From Silene latifolia (lineage: Eukaryota > Streptophyta > Magnoliopsida > Caryophyllales > Caryophyllaceae), in assembly GCF_048544455.1 (NCBI RefSeq), contig NC_133537.1:314236238-314300237 (forward strand): a stretch of 64,000 nucleotides of DNA. The letters are read 5' to 3'. This document shows, piece after piece, positions 33,246 to 44,902 of this stretch. Each line of letters begins with the position of its first letter. The first letter of the stretch is position 1. The notes below the pieces were generated by a model, which ran no database searches, was not told the DNA's origin, and saw only the letters and a program-made list of their open reading frames with translations. A program made the translations under genes and the position numbers.

Positions 33246-35127
33246 GAGGCCACGTAAATTTTTCCATGTGTTTTTCATAAAACCGATTTTGAAATGATTG
33301 TTATGTCTCGAATTCCGTGCCATGTATACACGGCTGATTCGGTTTTTGTTCTTGTTGAAACCGTGACATGTTTTACACGGTTTTATCATCTTGTTTTCGA
33401 TTTGTTTTTATGCATATTGTTGTTTTATACGGAGATTACAGCAACATGTCAAGTTTTGTCAAACTGTTTTCACGAGGGTTTCATGTTTTCCAGAAACTTT
33501 TTCCCTCGATCGAGCATGTTTTTAGTCGATCGAATGATTTTTCTGACACGTTTTTACTCGATCGAGTCCTTGCGTACTCGATCGACACGCTTTAAAACCC
33601 CACGCTCGATCGAGAAGTCCTCGTACTCGATCGAGCAAGATTGTCTTGATATAAGTCCTCGATCGACTACCAGTTTTGTCGATCGAGTACTTCCTGATTA
33701 GCACACCTCTCGATCGACTTGCAGTTCAGTCGATCGAGCCCTTTTCATTCCTCGATCGAGCACCTGTGTCCCTGGATCGAGGGATTTCTGTTTTGACAGC
33801 TTTGAAAATTTATTCTTTTTGCTTTAAATTTTCTTTTAGCTACAAAATGTACATTATACGGATATTGTACACTCGCTATGATTGTGAAACAGTTCACACA
33901 CGTACCATTAAGTTATTTTAAAGCGTATTTAAAGTAACGGACTGTATTGGATTAAAATTAAATGATAGAAGCGGTTTTATCACATGAATTTTAATCATTA
34001 AAAGGTGGTTTGGATAAATTTAACATAATTACGGAATTATGTCACGAATGAATTTGTTTTTAGTTGATGCATTTTTATTTATCGTTAATTTTGAATGCTT
34101 GTGAATGCCTCTTATTACGTATTTATTTATTTATTTTGCAATCAGTTGTAACTTAGTGTGGCCTTAGTAGAACGTGTTACCGTAATGATGGAACACGGTC
34201 TTGGTTGTATTTTGAGATCTCGTATCTCCGTTTTGGATTTTTCACTTGTAATTACAGTTTTTATTAGAATGTAATTAGGTTTATATTTTGTAATTTTAAT
34301 TGTAATTTTTGAGAAGACCAAAGACGGAGATCAGATACTCACTCCCGCTACCTGGATCCAGATGGAACAACAAGACAAGCTTCTTGGGTCCAACGGTGGA
34401 TTCCAAAGTTGTATTTTGTTCTTTTTATTAGGATAGGCCACACTAGGAATTTTTATTTACGTATTGCATTCTTTTATTTATTTTTCCGTAACGATAGTAT
34501 GCATCATATTCCGCCTAAAAACCAAACCACCTAATGATTGCATGAAAACTGACACATATAGAGGTCACGAGTTAGTTTTCTTTGACATTCGTATGTCACA
34601 CGATTCATTATAAGCCATCACCCAAATTAATTCATTCACGCAGACGCTAGTTATTCGTTCACTTAATATGAATTATAATTTAGTTGATGGGATCTTCCTC
34701 GTATAAACAAAAATTGAGAACGGTCTTTATAGGTCAAACTCCAATGAGTCCCTTCTTCGTCGGTAGGCATAATATGACCCCTTCTACGTCGGGTAAGTTG
34801 GAACCGATTGACCTATTTTATCTCAACACTATGGTCACTCGTACGATCCTGTGACTGTGGTGGACTATAGATAGGATTTACGGAAATCTATCGACCAAGA
34901 GTTCTTACGGAAGAATTAGCTAAACAGTTGGCTTATCAATTTACTGAAATTGAATCTTGGGATCACTTGTATCATTCTTGAGGGAGATCAATTATGCAAG
35001 TGCGAGAGTCTACATGTTTAAAATGAATTTTAAAATAGACTTAAATCACCTCGATGAGTTGCTTATTTCGTTTTGTTTTTCTTTCTTTTTCAGTGTAGAT
35101 CACGAATTATTAAACTGCAAATAACAA
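33246..35127 (+). other. Leader region of element H
   Basis: 1.9 kb without a credible gene between the primer site and the gag ATG at 35128. It holds the TCGATCGA array (33506-33780) and, further on, words shared with the leader of element D. Confidence 0.7.
33506..33780. repeat. Paired TCGATCGA palindrome array
   Basis: The palindrome TCGATCGA starts at 33506, 33526, 33558, 33578, 33606, 33627, 33659, 33679, 33710, 33730 and 33752. A one-base variant (TGGATCGA) is at 33772. Starts fall in pairs 20-21 bp apart, and the pairs recur every 42-53 bp, giving six pairs. The spacers between palindromes are not conserved. Confidence 0.95.
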
Positions 35128-36060
35128 ATGGCTGGTTCTACTGATAACCCAATGCCAAGTGCCACATTGGACCGTGAGTCCTGGCTTCGGATCTTCATGA
35201 ATCAGATGAATCAGTCTACTCGACTGAAGAATGATGGATCAAACTTCGCGGGATCGGGAGGCGGCATTACGGAATGCCGCCGCGCCGACGGAAGCTCAAA
35301 TATCTCTTGGAGCCCATCCCGGCGAACCCAGGTCCCACGGCTAGAGCTGCTGAAATCACCAAGTTTAATGATTTCTGTATGGAAGCGGGTGCGATTAAAA
35401 ACGTACTCATTTTTGCAATGGAACCCAATTTGCAGAAACGCTTCATAGCCCATGGTGCAAACAAGATTTTCACCACGCTCACTAAGGAATTCTCGAAAGC
35501 ACCGAGAATCGTGACCTATGAGCATACCACTCGCTTCTTTGATGCGAGACTCCAGAAGGGCCAACCGGTTAGCCCACACATTCTCAGCATGATTGAGAAT
35601 GTCGAGAAGCTGGAGACCTTTGATTGTAAGATCAGCGAGAACATTGTCATTGACCGCATACTTCACTCACTCCACGATGGTTATTCGCAATTTAGAGCGA
35701 ATTACTATATGAATGATTTGAAGAAAACTCCCCATGAACTGCACTCCCTCCTCGTACAGACCGAGAAGGACATGAAGTTCAGTGGGAGCATGAAACAGGA
35801 TGTTCTCGTTGTGACAAACAAGGGAAAGGGTAAGGGCAAAGCTCAGGCAAACCTAGCAGTAGGTAAGGCGAAGTTCAAGAAGTCGGGTTCAGGTAAGAGT
35901 GGGCCTGGTGAGTCGAGCACCTCATCAGGCGCGACAAAGAGCAAGAATGAAAACATGGAATGCCATCACGCCACAAGATGGGCATTGGAGACGCACATGT
36001 CCTGTTTATCATGAGGACATAAAAGCGGGTCGCGTTAAACCTGTTGGTATGTCTTCTTCT
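35128..36060 (+). pseudogene. Gag region of copia element H
   Basis: The ATG at 35128 opens a gag-like protein with MNQMNQSTRL, then KYLLEPIPANPGPTA, RFIAHGANKIFTTL and QKGQPVSPHILSMIE, as in UBN2-type copia gag. A Gly/Lys/Ser-rich tail and a zinc-knuckle-like CHHA...THMSC remnant follow. Broken. Confidence 0.7.
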
Positions 36061-37560
36061 TCTACTTTTATTCATATGATTGAGATTAACCACGCAAGTT
36101 ACGGAACTTGGGTACTTGATACTGGTTGTGGTTCTCATCTGTGTAATCATGTGCAGGGCCTCCGAAATCTCGAGCCTCTCGTAAAGGGTGAGGTTGACCT
36201 GCGTGTCGGGAATGGAGCAAGAGTGGCTGCCGTCTCGAGGGGAACATATGTGATCCAGCTTCCTAGCGGATTTGAGTTATCATTATATGATTGCTATTAT
36301 GTACCCAGTCTTTCGAAAAACATTATTTATTTCGCCGCACTTGACAAACTTGGTTTTTCATTTGTAATAGAGAATAATACTTGCATTTTCTCTTTACACG
36401 ATATGATTTATGGCAAGGCAGTCTCCATGAACGGAATTTATGTTTTAGATCAGACCACCGAAATATTACACGTAATGAATAAAAAGGTAAAGGTTGGTGA
36501 CAAAGATCAAACGTATCTATGGCAACTCGCCGTATGGGACACATTAATGAGAAACGCGTAAAACAGCTCATCAAAAATGGAGCTATCTCGGCCTTTGATT
36601 TTCAATCATTTGGCACGTGTGAATCATGTCTCATCGGTAAGATGACTCGGATTTCCTTCAAAGGTGTTGGAATGCGCGCTGTTGACCTATTAGGACTCAT
36701 ACACACGGATGTATGTGGTCCTATGTCAATCACCGCACGAGAAGGCTATAGGTATTTCATCACTTTCACGGACGATTTAAGTAGATATGGCTATGTCTAC
36801 TTAATGAAGCACAAAAGTGAATCCTTTGAGAAAATCAAGGAATACCGAGAATAGGTACAGAACCTATTAGGTAGGAAGATTAAAACACGCGTTCGGATCG
36901 TGGTGGCGAGTATCTTTCTCACGAGTTTGATCAACACCTAAAGGACTGTGGGATTGCTCTACAGATTAACTCCACGGAACACCTCAATTGAATGGTGTGT
37001 CCGAACGGAGAAATCGAACACTACTTGATATGGTTCGATCCATGATGAGTCACACCGTGTTGCCTGACTCATTATGGGGTTATGCTCTTCTGTCAGCTGC
37101 TCTAATACTTAACCGAAGTCCGTCTAAAGCTGTTGACAAGACTCCATATGAACTATGGAAGGGAACGGTCCCTAACTTGTCCTTTATACGGGTTTGGGGC
37201 TGCGAGGCTTATGTCAAGTGGAGACACGAGGATAAGCTCGGCCCGCGATCGGTCAAGACATACTTTATAGGTTATCCTAAAGGAACACTTGGTCATTACT
37301 TCTATTCGCCAACCGAACAACGTGTTTTTGTTGCGGCTAGTGCGACATTCTTAGAGAAGGAATTTCTCGAGAATGCAAAGAGTGATAGAACCTTCGACCT
37401 GTCGGAGATTCCAGAACCAAATACCGAGCAACCATTGGAGGAACCTATTCCTTCAATCCCGGCTGCGGTGAATATTCCTGAGGAACCTAGGAGGTCGGGA
37501 AGAGTCTCTATTCCTCCAGACAGATACATTGGTATGGTCGAGGAACATGACATAGATGAC
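36061..37560 (+). pseudogene. Protease and integrase region of copia element H
   Basis: WVLDTGCGSHLC is the copia protease active site. The GAG-pre-integrase and integrase core follow with GLIHTDVCGPM, YFITFTDDLSRYGYVYLM and GVSERRNRTLLDMVRSMM, then WGCEAYVKW. Broken. Confidence 0.85.
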
Positions 37561-38390
37561 GTTCTACTCTTAACGAGTAGTGAACCCGCAACCTATAAAG
37601 GTGCCATGACTAGTTCTGACTCAAAGCTATGGCTTGAGGCCATGCAATCCGAGATGGACTCTATGTATGAGAACAACGTATGGGATCTTGTTGACTTGCC
37701 TGCTAAGGTTCGTCCCCTTCAATGCAAATGGCTTTACAAGATAAAGCATTCTGTGGAAGGTCAACAAGATATCTACAAAGCACGACTAGTTGCTAAAGGT
37801 TTCACCCAAGTGCCAGGTTTGCACTACGATGAGATTTTTGCACCCGTAGTCATCTTTGCGTTCCATTCGGATTATCTTAGCGATCGCCGCTTTTCATGAC
37901 TATGAAATTTGGCAAATGGATGTGAAAACCGCCTTCTTAAACGGCTTTTTGGAGGAAGAGTTGTACATGGTACAACCCGAAGGTTTCATCGATCCACAAC
38001 ATCCTAAGAAAGTATGCAAACTTAAGCGTTCCATTTATGGACTTAAGCAAGCATCTCGGAGTTGGAATCATCGCTTCGACCAAGTGATTAAAGAAAATGG
38101 ATTTACTCGATCGGTCGAGGAACCATGTTTATATATCAAGTCGAGTGGGAGCAAGATTGTTTTCCTAATATTGTATGTTGACGACATACTCCTGATTGGG
38201 AATGACATACCTCTCTTAACTTCGGTGAAAGTATGGTTGAAAAACCATTTCCAGATAAAAGATCTGGGAGAGGCGCAAAGAATTCTAAGCATCCGTATCT
38301 ATCGAGATAGATCACGACGGATGTTATCTCTCGATCGGGGAGTCTTACATAGACAAGAAAGTCCTAGAGAGATTCAGCATGACTAACTCC
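37561..38390 (+). pseudogene. Reverse transcriptase region of copia element H
   Basis: Motifs: MYENNVWDLVDLP, QCKWLYKIKH, ARLVAKGFTQVPG, MDVKTAFLNGFLEEELYM, SIYGLKQASRSW and the catalytic LYVDDILLIGND. Typical Ty1/copia RT. Broken. Confidence 0.9.
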
Positions 38391-39165
38391 AAGAAGGGGT
38401 TTCTTCCTATGGCTCCAGGGGTGCATTTGAGCAAGTCTCAGGCACCAGAGACACCGGAAGAGAAAGAGCGCATGACACGGATTCCTTATGCTTCGGCTAT
38501 AGGATCAATCATGTATGCCATGATATGCACACGTCCGGACGTGGCATATGCATTGAGTATGACAAGTCGATTCCAAAAGCATCCAGGTGAATCACATTGG
38601 TTAGCTGTCAAGAACATTCTTAAGTACCTCCGGAGGACTAAAGATTGGGCATTGACTTATGGAGGCGATCAAAAGCTATGCGCAACCGGTTACGCAGATG
38701 CTAGCTTCCAAACGGATCGTGATGACTCGAAATCTCAGTCTGGATTCGTTTTTACTCTTAATGGCGCTGCAGATCAGTGGAAGAGTTCGAAACAAACTAT
38801 TACAAAGAGATTCTACGACCGAGTCCGAGTACTATGCCGCGTACGAAGCTACAAAGGAAGCGATATGGATGCGTCAATTCTTACATGGACTATCTGTAGT
38901 GCCTAGTTCGAATGACCCGATCACCATCTATTGCGACAATAGTGGTGCCATCTTCCAAGCTAAGGAGCCAAAGTCTAGCAACAAGTCTAGACATGTACAA
39001 CGGAAAGCTCATCTAATCCGGGATTACGTGGAGCAAAAGGAAGTAGTGATAGAAAAGATTGCTACAGATGATAACATAGCAGATCCTCTCACTAAACCAT
39101 TACGACAAGATAAGCATGAAGGGCATGTTAATTCCATGGGAATTAAACGTGTTCCTAAGTTGTAG
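38391..39165 (+). pseudogene. RNase H region of copia element H
   Basis: YASAIGSIMYAMICTRPD, GYADASFQTDRDD, TESEYYAAYEATKEAIWM and IYCDNSGAI are copia RNase H motifs. The coding part ends near 39165 with ADPLTKPL. Confidence 0.85.
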
Positions 39166-40027
39166 TACTATTTTATGGATCAGATTCATTCTCTCTTGTA
39201 CTCTATACGACATCATCGTTTTGATATTTTATATATATTTTGTTTTTCATGTGGATTTGTACGACAAATTTTGAACACCACAAAGTGAACTGAACAAACA
39301 TTATATTTTTCAGTCCTTAATTGCCCACATGAGCTGATAACTCTGGCAATTATTTTGTGACGTTGGTTGATGGTGGGTTCAACGAGCCATAAGTCAACTT
39401 TGTTGGTGACCAATCACAGAGGCGATTTATACGGATATTTCGTAGGACACAATTGTGACATCGACGTGGAGTCCTAAATGTTTTATAACATTCGGTGCCC
39501 GGTCGTGGATAGGACCTCCATGGTGATCCTAAGAGTCGATTCTTTTGACTATCGACTGTCTCTTGAGACTAAGGCAGATTTTGGGTGACTTTGGTTTCTT
39601 TCTCACGGTCATCCGTAACAGGGGGCCAAGTAGATTTTTTCTGGGTCATTTCATGCTGTGCTTAGATCGGAAGGAGTTCGAGTTGAAGGAAATATTCAGC
39701 CTTTATCAGGTACTCGATATTTCTCAGGGCCACTCGAGGAGCTGTAACTGAAATGCATGGCCATGCTCGGATACGGATTCGTTTTATCAGTTGAGTTACT
39801 CTCTAGTCGGGGAAACCACTCTAGATACAGATCAATTGTAAAATACGACCTTTGTGGATCCAGATCTGCAAATTGTTTTACATTGAGTGGGAGAAATTTT
39901 AAATGAATATGAGAATCGGTTATCGCACATACATTTGTACGGACAAGTGGGAGTTTGTTGGGGTTGTGTCCTCCAGTTAGTGCGGATAACGTCATTGCAC
40001 ATGCACTTGTACGGACAAGTGGGAGCT
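39166..40027 (+). other. 3' noncoding region of element H with duplicated polypurine tract
   Basis: No gene. Near 39945-39985 a polypurine tract (GACAAGTGGGAG) is followed by TTTGTTGGGGTTGTGTCC, a copy of the LTR beginning. The same arrangement recurs at 40014-40045, where the true 3' LTR starts. Confidence 0.75.
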
Positions 40028-41019
40028 TGTTGGGGTTGGTGTCCTTAACAGTTAGTGCAAGGACTTATAAACCTCTAAAAGGATCAAAGGGCATACTTTT
40101 GGTATTATTATCAGTTGATCCACGTTTATCAATAACGGTTGGCTTGCTAGATAAGTTTGACGTTATTGTCATACAGATGGCGGTGATCAACTGGTCCCTA
40201 AAAGTCACACCTATAGGATACGTTTGAGAGATGTGACAGTATGAAAATACAGTCATGTAGATGCCAAATTTGACTAACCAGTTAGTCCGAGTTACTTGAC
40301 TAATAATTAGTCAAAATATGATGTTGAGATATTATATTTGATACGGATTAAATATCATGGGCTAAAAGGCGAATTAACGATTAATTCGTAAAATTAAATA
40401 TAAGCGATTTATATTTAATTAATGTATATTGAATATTAATTATACAATATTGTCTTTGTCGGACATGTATTAATACTTCAACTAATCCGTGTTATTAGTC
40501 GATGTATTAATAACCGATAACCGATGACAGTTTATAATACAAACCCGTCATATACATTTTAGCATTTGTTAACTGGACCTCGAGCTAAAAGTAAGAGGAA
40601 GTGGAAGCCCACTTCCCCATGAGGGCTCTCGGTTTTGGTTGAAACACACAAAAGGAGAGCTCCTCTCCTTTTGTGACCTAGACAATTCATTTTACAGAAA
40701 ACTAGGGTTTTTGGAGACAGTTTCTCTCTGAAACCTAGATCTCACATCTCGAAAACCTCACAACAAGTTCTCTCAATATTTCAAGGCAATCAGAGAACAC
40801 CATCTAGCACAAGGGCATATCTCGGACAAGTCTTGGGTGCAACAATTAGGAGGGAATCTCGTTTGATTTCTGTTCTTTACGCCGCACTATAAAGGACCCG
40901 AGGTTAATTCTTGTTCCTTATCGTTTCTCTATTGTTTTTATGTTTTATGACGATATTCGCATGTTAAATTTACGTTATAGTCCTATTTTTAGAGGGTCTT
41001 ATACGGATATTACCCCACA
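40028..41019 (+). repeat. 3' LTR of copia element H
   Basis: 992 bp, near-identical to the 5' LTR and followed by GATGA, the target duplication, and then element G sequence. Confidence 0.95.
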
Positions 41020-41024
41020 GATGA

Positions 41025-41575
41025 TACCCTGAGAAGGCGTCCAGCAGGCTCAGCATAGTGTAGTCTGCCGTCGCGTCGATTAAACTATCTATTCGAGGCA
41101 AGGGATAGCAATCTTTGGGGCATGCTTTATTAAGATTGGTAAAATCCACGCACATCCTCCATGCCCCCGATGATTTCCTCACCATTACAACATTAGCTAA
41201 CCACTCAGGATAGGTACAAGGCATGATGAAGCCTGCCGCCAGCAATTTATCTACCTCGGCTTTGATGGCCTCATCCTTCTCGGCTGAGGATTTCCTCATC
41301 CTTTGCTTGACAGGGCGAGTGGTAGGGAGTACGTTTAGTTTGTGAACAATTACTTCCCGGCTCACGCCTGGCATCTCGGCCGCTGAGTAGGCGAAGACGT
41401 CTTTGTTCTTTCTCAGCAGATCTAGGAGTGCGGCTCTGAATTTTGGCTCCAGGTTAACACCGATAGTTACGGTGCGGCCTGGGTCAATCTCTACCTCTTC
41501 GGTCTCCGCTCCTTCAACCATGCCGACGGTGGTACCCATGTGCTCGCCCTCCTGTTGCAAGGATGGGCTCTTCCC
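41025..41575 (-). pseudogene. N-terminal RT region of element G, right of the insertion
   Basis: The - strand encodes FRAALLDLLRKNKDVFAYSA, MPGVSREVIVHKL, VVMVRKSSGAWRMCVDFTNL and LLDAFSGYH. These are RT fingers and palm motifs upstream of the catalytic box, cut by copia element H. Confidence 0.85.
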
Positions 41576-42245
41576 CTTCTATGACTTCTTCGCCACTTTG
41601 AAGGATTGCATGTTGCACCCTCTGGCGGACACTTGGATATTGACCACTTCGTCCTTTTCGTTCTTTGAAACGAGCTTATGCGCTTCCCCCCGGTCCGAGA
41701 TATACATCAATGTCAGAGCCCGGATGGACATTACTGCATCGGCCTCGCTCAGGGTGACTCGGCCTATGAGAACGTTGTAGGCGGACGAGCCGTCAATGAC
41801 CACGAACTCAGACATAACATTTTTGGCCGCACTCCCTCGCCGAACCTCACCGACAACCTGATTGACCCAAGGGGTACCAGGCCGGCTCCAGAAAAGCTGT
41901 ACAACGGGTTGGTGCAGGGGCTCAAATCTTCAACTTTCAGACCGAGGTTGAGAAAGCATTCGCTGTACATAATGTTTGTGTAGGCGCCTGTGTCAATCAG
42001 GCACCTCTTCACCAGGTGGTTGGCTATGTCCAAGTGGACTACGAGTGGGTCGCTGTGAGGGGCGATGATTCTCTCGTAATCCTTCTTCCCAATAGTTATA
42101 TCGGGGATGTTGGAAGCGGGAGTCGCTGTGTTGGGCACAAAGTTGATGGCCTGATACAGCTCGTTCAGGTGCCGTTTGTGCCCATGAGCGGACCCACCGT
42201 TCTCGTTGCCCCCGATGACAACATGGATTACTCCCATCCGTTCGA
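41576..42245 (-). pseudogene. Protease region of Tat element G
   Basis: The - strand stretch VHLDIANHLVKRCLIDTGAY with the DTGA aspartic protease active site, then ILIG-like VLIGRVTLSEADAV. This is the usual position between gag and RT in Tat elements. Confidence 0.75.
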
Positions 42246-42429
42246 AGACGGATTTCTTATCTGAACCGTCGGTCTTTTGGCCTTTGGCAACATACTTGCC
42301 GAGGCTCCCCTTCCGGATCAGTTCTTCAATGGCATTCTTCAGATGCCGGCAGTTGTCAGTAAGGTGACCGGTGTGGCCGTGGTACTCACAGTACTGGCTC
42401 GTGTCACCGTCACTCCTCGGCCTGGGAGG

Positions 42430-43784
42430 CCTCTCCTACTTCTGACCCTCGCTCTTGCTCAGGGCGAAAACCTCGGCGGCAGACACGGCCAGGGGGGTGT
42501 GATCATTGTACCGCCTCTGGCGGTTCGTTCCCGAACTCCCCCCGGCGTCCGCCGAGTTCTGTTTCCTGGTGGACCTGTCAGACCGTGACCTATTATCGTC
42601 ACGGCGTCTTTCATCCGGGTTGTCCCCCCGGCGGCTTTTTCTTTCTGAGTGCTCGGCCTCGCTGGGGCCTACCCAGGTTTTGTGGTAGTCCTCCACCTTA
42701 ATGGCTTGATCGGCCATTTTCCTGGCGGAGTCTAATCTCTGACCGCCGCACTTGATGAGCTCATTCTTTAGGTCTCCTCTCGGGAGGCCTTTCATCAGCG
42801 CGAAGGCTGCCAGTTCGTTGTTCAGCTCACGAATCTGCTGAACCTTGGCGTCGAACCTCTTCACATAACTTCGGAGAGATTCGCCTCCTTCCTGTCTGAT
42901 AGTCAGGAGGTCCGAGGTCTCCACGGCCCTCCTCTTGTTGCAGGAATACTGGGCTAGGAACGTGTCCTTTAGGTCGGCGTAATAAAGATACCGACCCGTC
43001 GGGTAGCCCTTGTACCAACTTTGTGCCATCCCATGCAGTGTCGTTGGGAAGATTCGGCACCAAACCTCATCGGGTTGCTCCCATACTGACATGTGAGACT
43101 CGTAAGCCTCGACGTGGTCGGTTGGGTCGCCTTCTCCTTTGTATGCTATAGGTGGCAACTTCAGCTTAGTCGGCACCGGGGTATCTAGGACGAGGCGCCG
43201 AGGGGTGTCGACCACGTGTCGAATGACACGCGGCGATCGGCTCCTCGCATCCCTAGTCCGGCTCCTCTCCCCGTGGCGGGAAGGGCTTCTTCTCCGACTC
43301 CGGTGAGTCGGGCTTCTTCTCCGACTACGGTGAGTCGGACTTCTTTCACTCCTCCGGGGGTGCCTCGTCGGCGGCTGCGGCGATGCCATCCTCCCGCGAG
43401 TGCGGGAAGGACTAAGGTCTACCACTAGCGCTCTGGGCTCCCCGGCGTCTTGACGGGCGGCTTCTTCCAGTGCTCAATTCAAGTCTCTTGGAGTCACATT
43501 TCAGGCCCTGGTCTCTGGACGGGTTCCGCCGCTCTTGTCGGTGTGACAGTGTGAGCCGGCGTACTAGCAATTATGTCCAGGAGTAGCTTCAGCTTTGCTG
43601 CATCAACCACATGTCCCATGACGGTGACCTGGTCGGCGGGCAGTGGTATATCTTGTTCCTTTGGCGTCCCGTTCGTCGTATCAGTGATATGGCCGGTGGG
43701 GGACTGCCCGATTTCTGAGTTGTGGAATGTGTCGTCTTGGTAGAATTTGTTTTCCACCAACACCTTCTCTGGTTGTTTCGACAT
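42430..43784 (-). pseudogene. Gag region of Tat element G
   Basis: The first ATG is at 43784 (- strand). An Arg/Ser-rich N-terminal part precedes a retrotransposon gag domain with PPIAYKGEGDPTDHVEAYES, FPTTLHGMAQSWY, and FLAQYSCNKRR. A basic Arg-rich tail follows. A 31-base A tract lies 33 bases upstream of the ATG on the coding strand. Confidence 0.75.
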
Positions 43785-43815
43785 CTTCTTAGCTTTGTGG
43801 GTGGGTTTTCGTTTT

Positions 43816-43816
<1 letters not shown>

Positions 43817-43847
<31 letters not shown>
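43817..43847. repeat. T31 homopolymer (A31 in the element's sense strand)
   Basis: An uninterrupted run of 31 T on the + strand, between the primer-binding site and gag of element G. Confidence 0.9.
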
Positions 43848-43848
<1 letters not shown>

Positions 43849-43883
43849 TTTGGGAATGAATGTGACTAGCTTCTAGTATCTTT

Positions 43884-43900
43884 CCCCACAGACGGCGCCA
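43884..43900 (-). other. Primer-binding site of Tat element G
   Basis: On the - strand TGGCGCCGTCTGTGGGG begins two bases inside the 5' LTR. It would pair with a tRNA ending GACGGCGCCA, close to plant tRNA-Asp; the tRNA identity is inferred. Confidence 0.75.
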
Positions 43901-43902
43901 AT

Positions 43903-44485
43903 TGTTCCGGGTGTAATTCCAGAGCAGTTATACGTTACCACCCGTGCTTGTAGAATGACGTCTTTTGTGAACTCCTCCTTGCGGTCTCCTGAAACAATGA
44001 GCAAAATGAGGGCTCGGCTTTGGGCCGAGCGAACTCACTCCGACGCTCAAGTCAGTAAACTTAGAAAGATAAGTTGTTGTTACTTGGTGAAGTATATATT
44101 GTAGAGAGATAAGGAAGATATTACCGGATGAATAGTGATTCTTAGGTTAAATTGTGGATCCTTTACTCAATGAGAGTAGAGGAGTATTTATAGACTTTCA
44201 CCTTTTGTCACGTAGTGGCCAAGTGGCTAGCAGGTGGAAAGACTGACCTACCCCTCGGCCGAGGGACCCATGGCAGGCCGGCGGGCCCTGTTGACTCACC
44301 GCCGAGGGGTCTTGGATATGAGTTCGCGGATGTGTGCCCCGGCTAGCTGGTTGCCCCGGCCGGGACCCATCTGTCAGGCCGACAGGCCTCGTTGGTTAGG
44401 TTGTCTAAGCCGTTGACTTGCTGTGGATATCTTTGACCTTGCTCAATATGTTGACTGGTCAGCGGGTGCAGAATATGCCCCATCA
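43903..44485 (-). repeat. 5' LTR of Tat element G
   Basis: 583 bp, partner of 24949-25534. A TATA box on the - strand (TATAAATA, 44192-44185) would start element transcription near 44160, leftward. Confidence 0.9.
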
Positions 44486-44490
44486 ACAAG

Positions 44491-44902
44491 ATTACTAATA
44501 TGATTGTATATGCCTATATGGACATGTTGTATACTTTATATTAGCGTAAAACCGTCTTACATAATAGAGAAAAAAATTAATTAGCACTAATGTATTAATC
44601 TATGGAAGTTATAATGCTGTTAATGCGGATGATATAGATAGAAGCTGCATTCTCTATTATTCTAAACATTCACGTATAAAAGTTCGTATAAAAGTTAGAT
44701 TCCTTGTTAACTACTCCCTCCGTCCCAGTAATAAGTTTACACTTTCTTTATTCCTTACTCACAAAAAAAAGGAAGTGTAGTTTATGAGTTTTATTTAACA
44801 ATTTCATAATAAGTATATTCAATTTATCTTTGAATACTATTGCAATTATGGCGTTATAGTGAACCATTGTACGCGTCATTTATAACATTTTAATATTATT
44901 CT
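44491..44902. other. Spacer with Stowaway remnant
   Basis: About 400 bp of AT-rich DNA between elements G and LINE 1 with no gene. It contains the Stowaway-like segment at 44712. Confidence 0.6.
44712..44800. mobile_element. Stowaway-like MITE remnant
   Basis: TACTCCCTCCGTCCCAGTAA is the Stowaway terminal sequence of Tc1/mariner MITEs, with TA at its start. TTACACTTTCT and AGGAAGTGTAG can pair as the inner hairpin. The mirror-image right end is not recognisable, so it is decayed or truncated. Confidence 0.6.

Larger units (their letters stand above)
32237..41019 (+). mobile_element. Ty1/copia element inserted in Tat element G (element H)
   Basis: LTRs at 32237-33231 (995 bp) and 40028-41019 (992 bp) start TGTTGGGG and end CCCCACA. 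Target duplication GATGA lies at 32232-32236 and 41020-41024. The primer site TGGTATCAGAGC is at 33234-33245. Order gag, protease, integrase, RT, RNase H is Ty1/copia. The LTRs differ by about 1 % plus a few indels by eye, so insertion is recent. The body has about seven breaks. Leader, 3' region and LTR wording ally it with element D. Confidence 0.9.
24949..44485 (-). mobile_element. Ty3/gypsy Tat (Retand-like) element, split by copia element H (element G)
   Basis: Two LTRs (24949-25534, 43903-44485) start TGTTCCGGG and end CCCCATCA, with target duplication ACAAG (24944-24948, 44486-44490). The primer site on the - strand at 43884-43900 puts the 5' LTR on the right. Order from right to left: gag, protease, RT, RNase H, a second archaeal-type RNase H, integrase, ~80 bp tandem repeats, antisense gene. 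The double RNase H marks the Tat lineage; the tandem repeat recalls Retand of Silene. Without the insertion it is about 10.7 kb. Broken, with roughly ten breaks across pol and the antisense gene. Confidence 0.85.

Noticed and set aside
33480-33780. CRISPR-like array
   Set aside because: The conserved unit is only an 8 bp palindrome, spacing alternates, and the context is a plant copia leader.
33294-33921. Short frames across the TCGATCGA array as coding
   Set aside because: They overlap in several phases, lie between primer site and gag, and their repeated SID/LDR words simply reflect the octamer.
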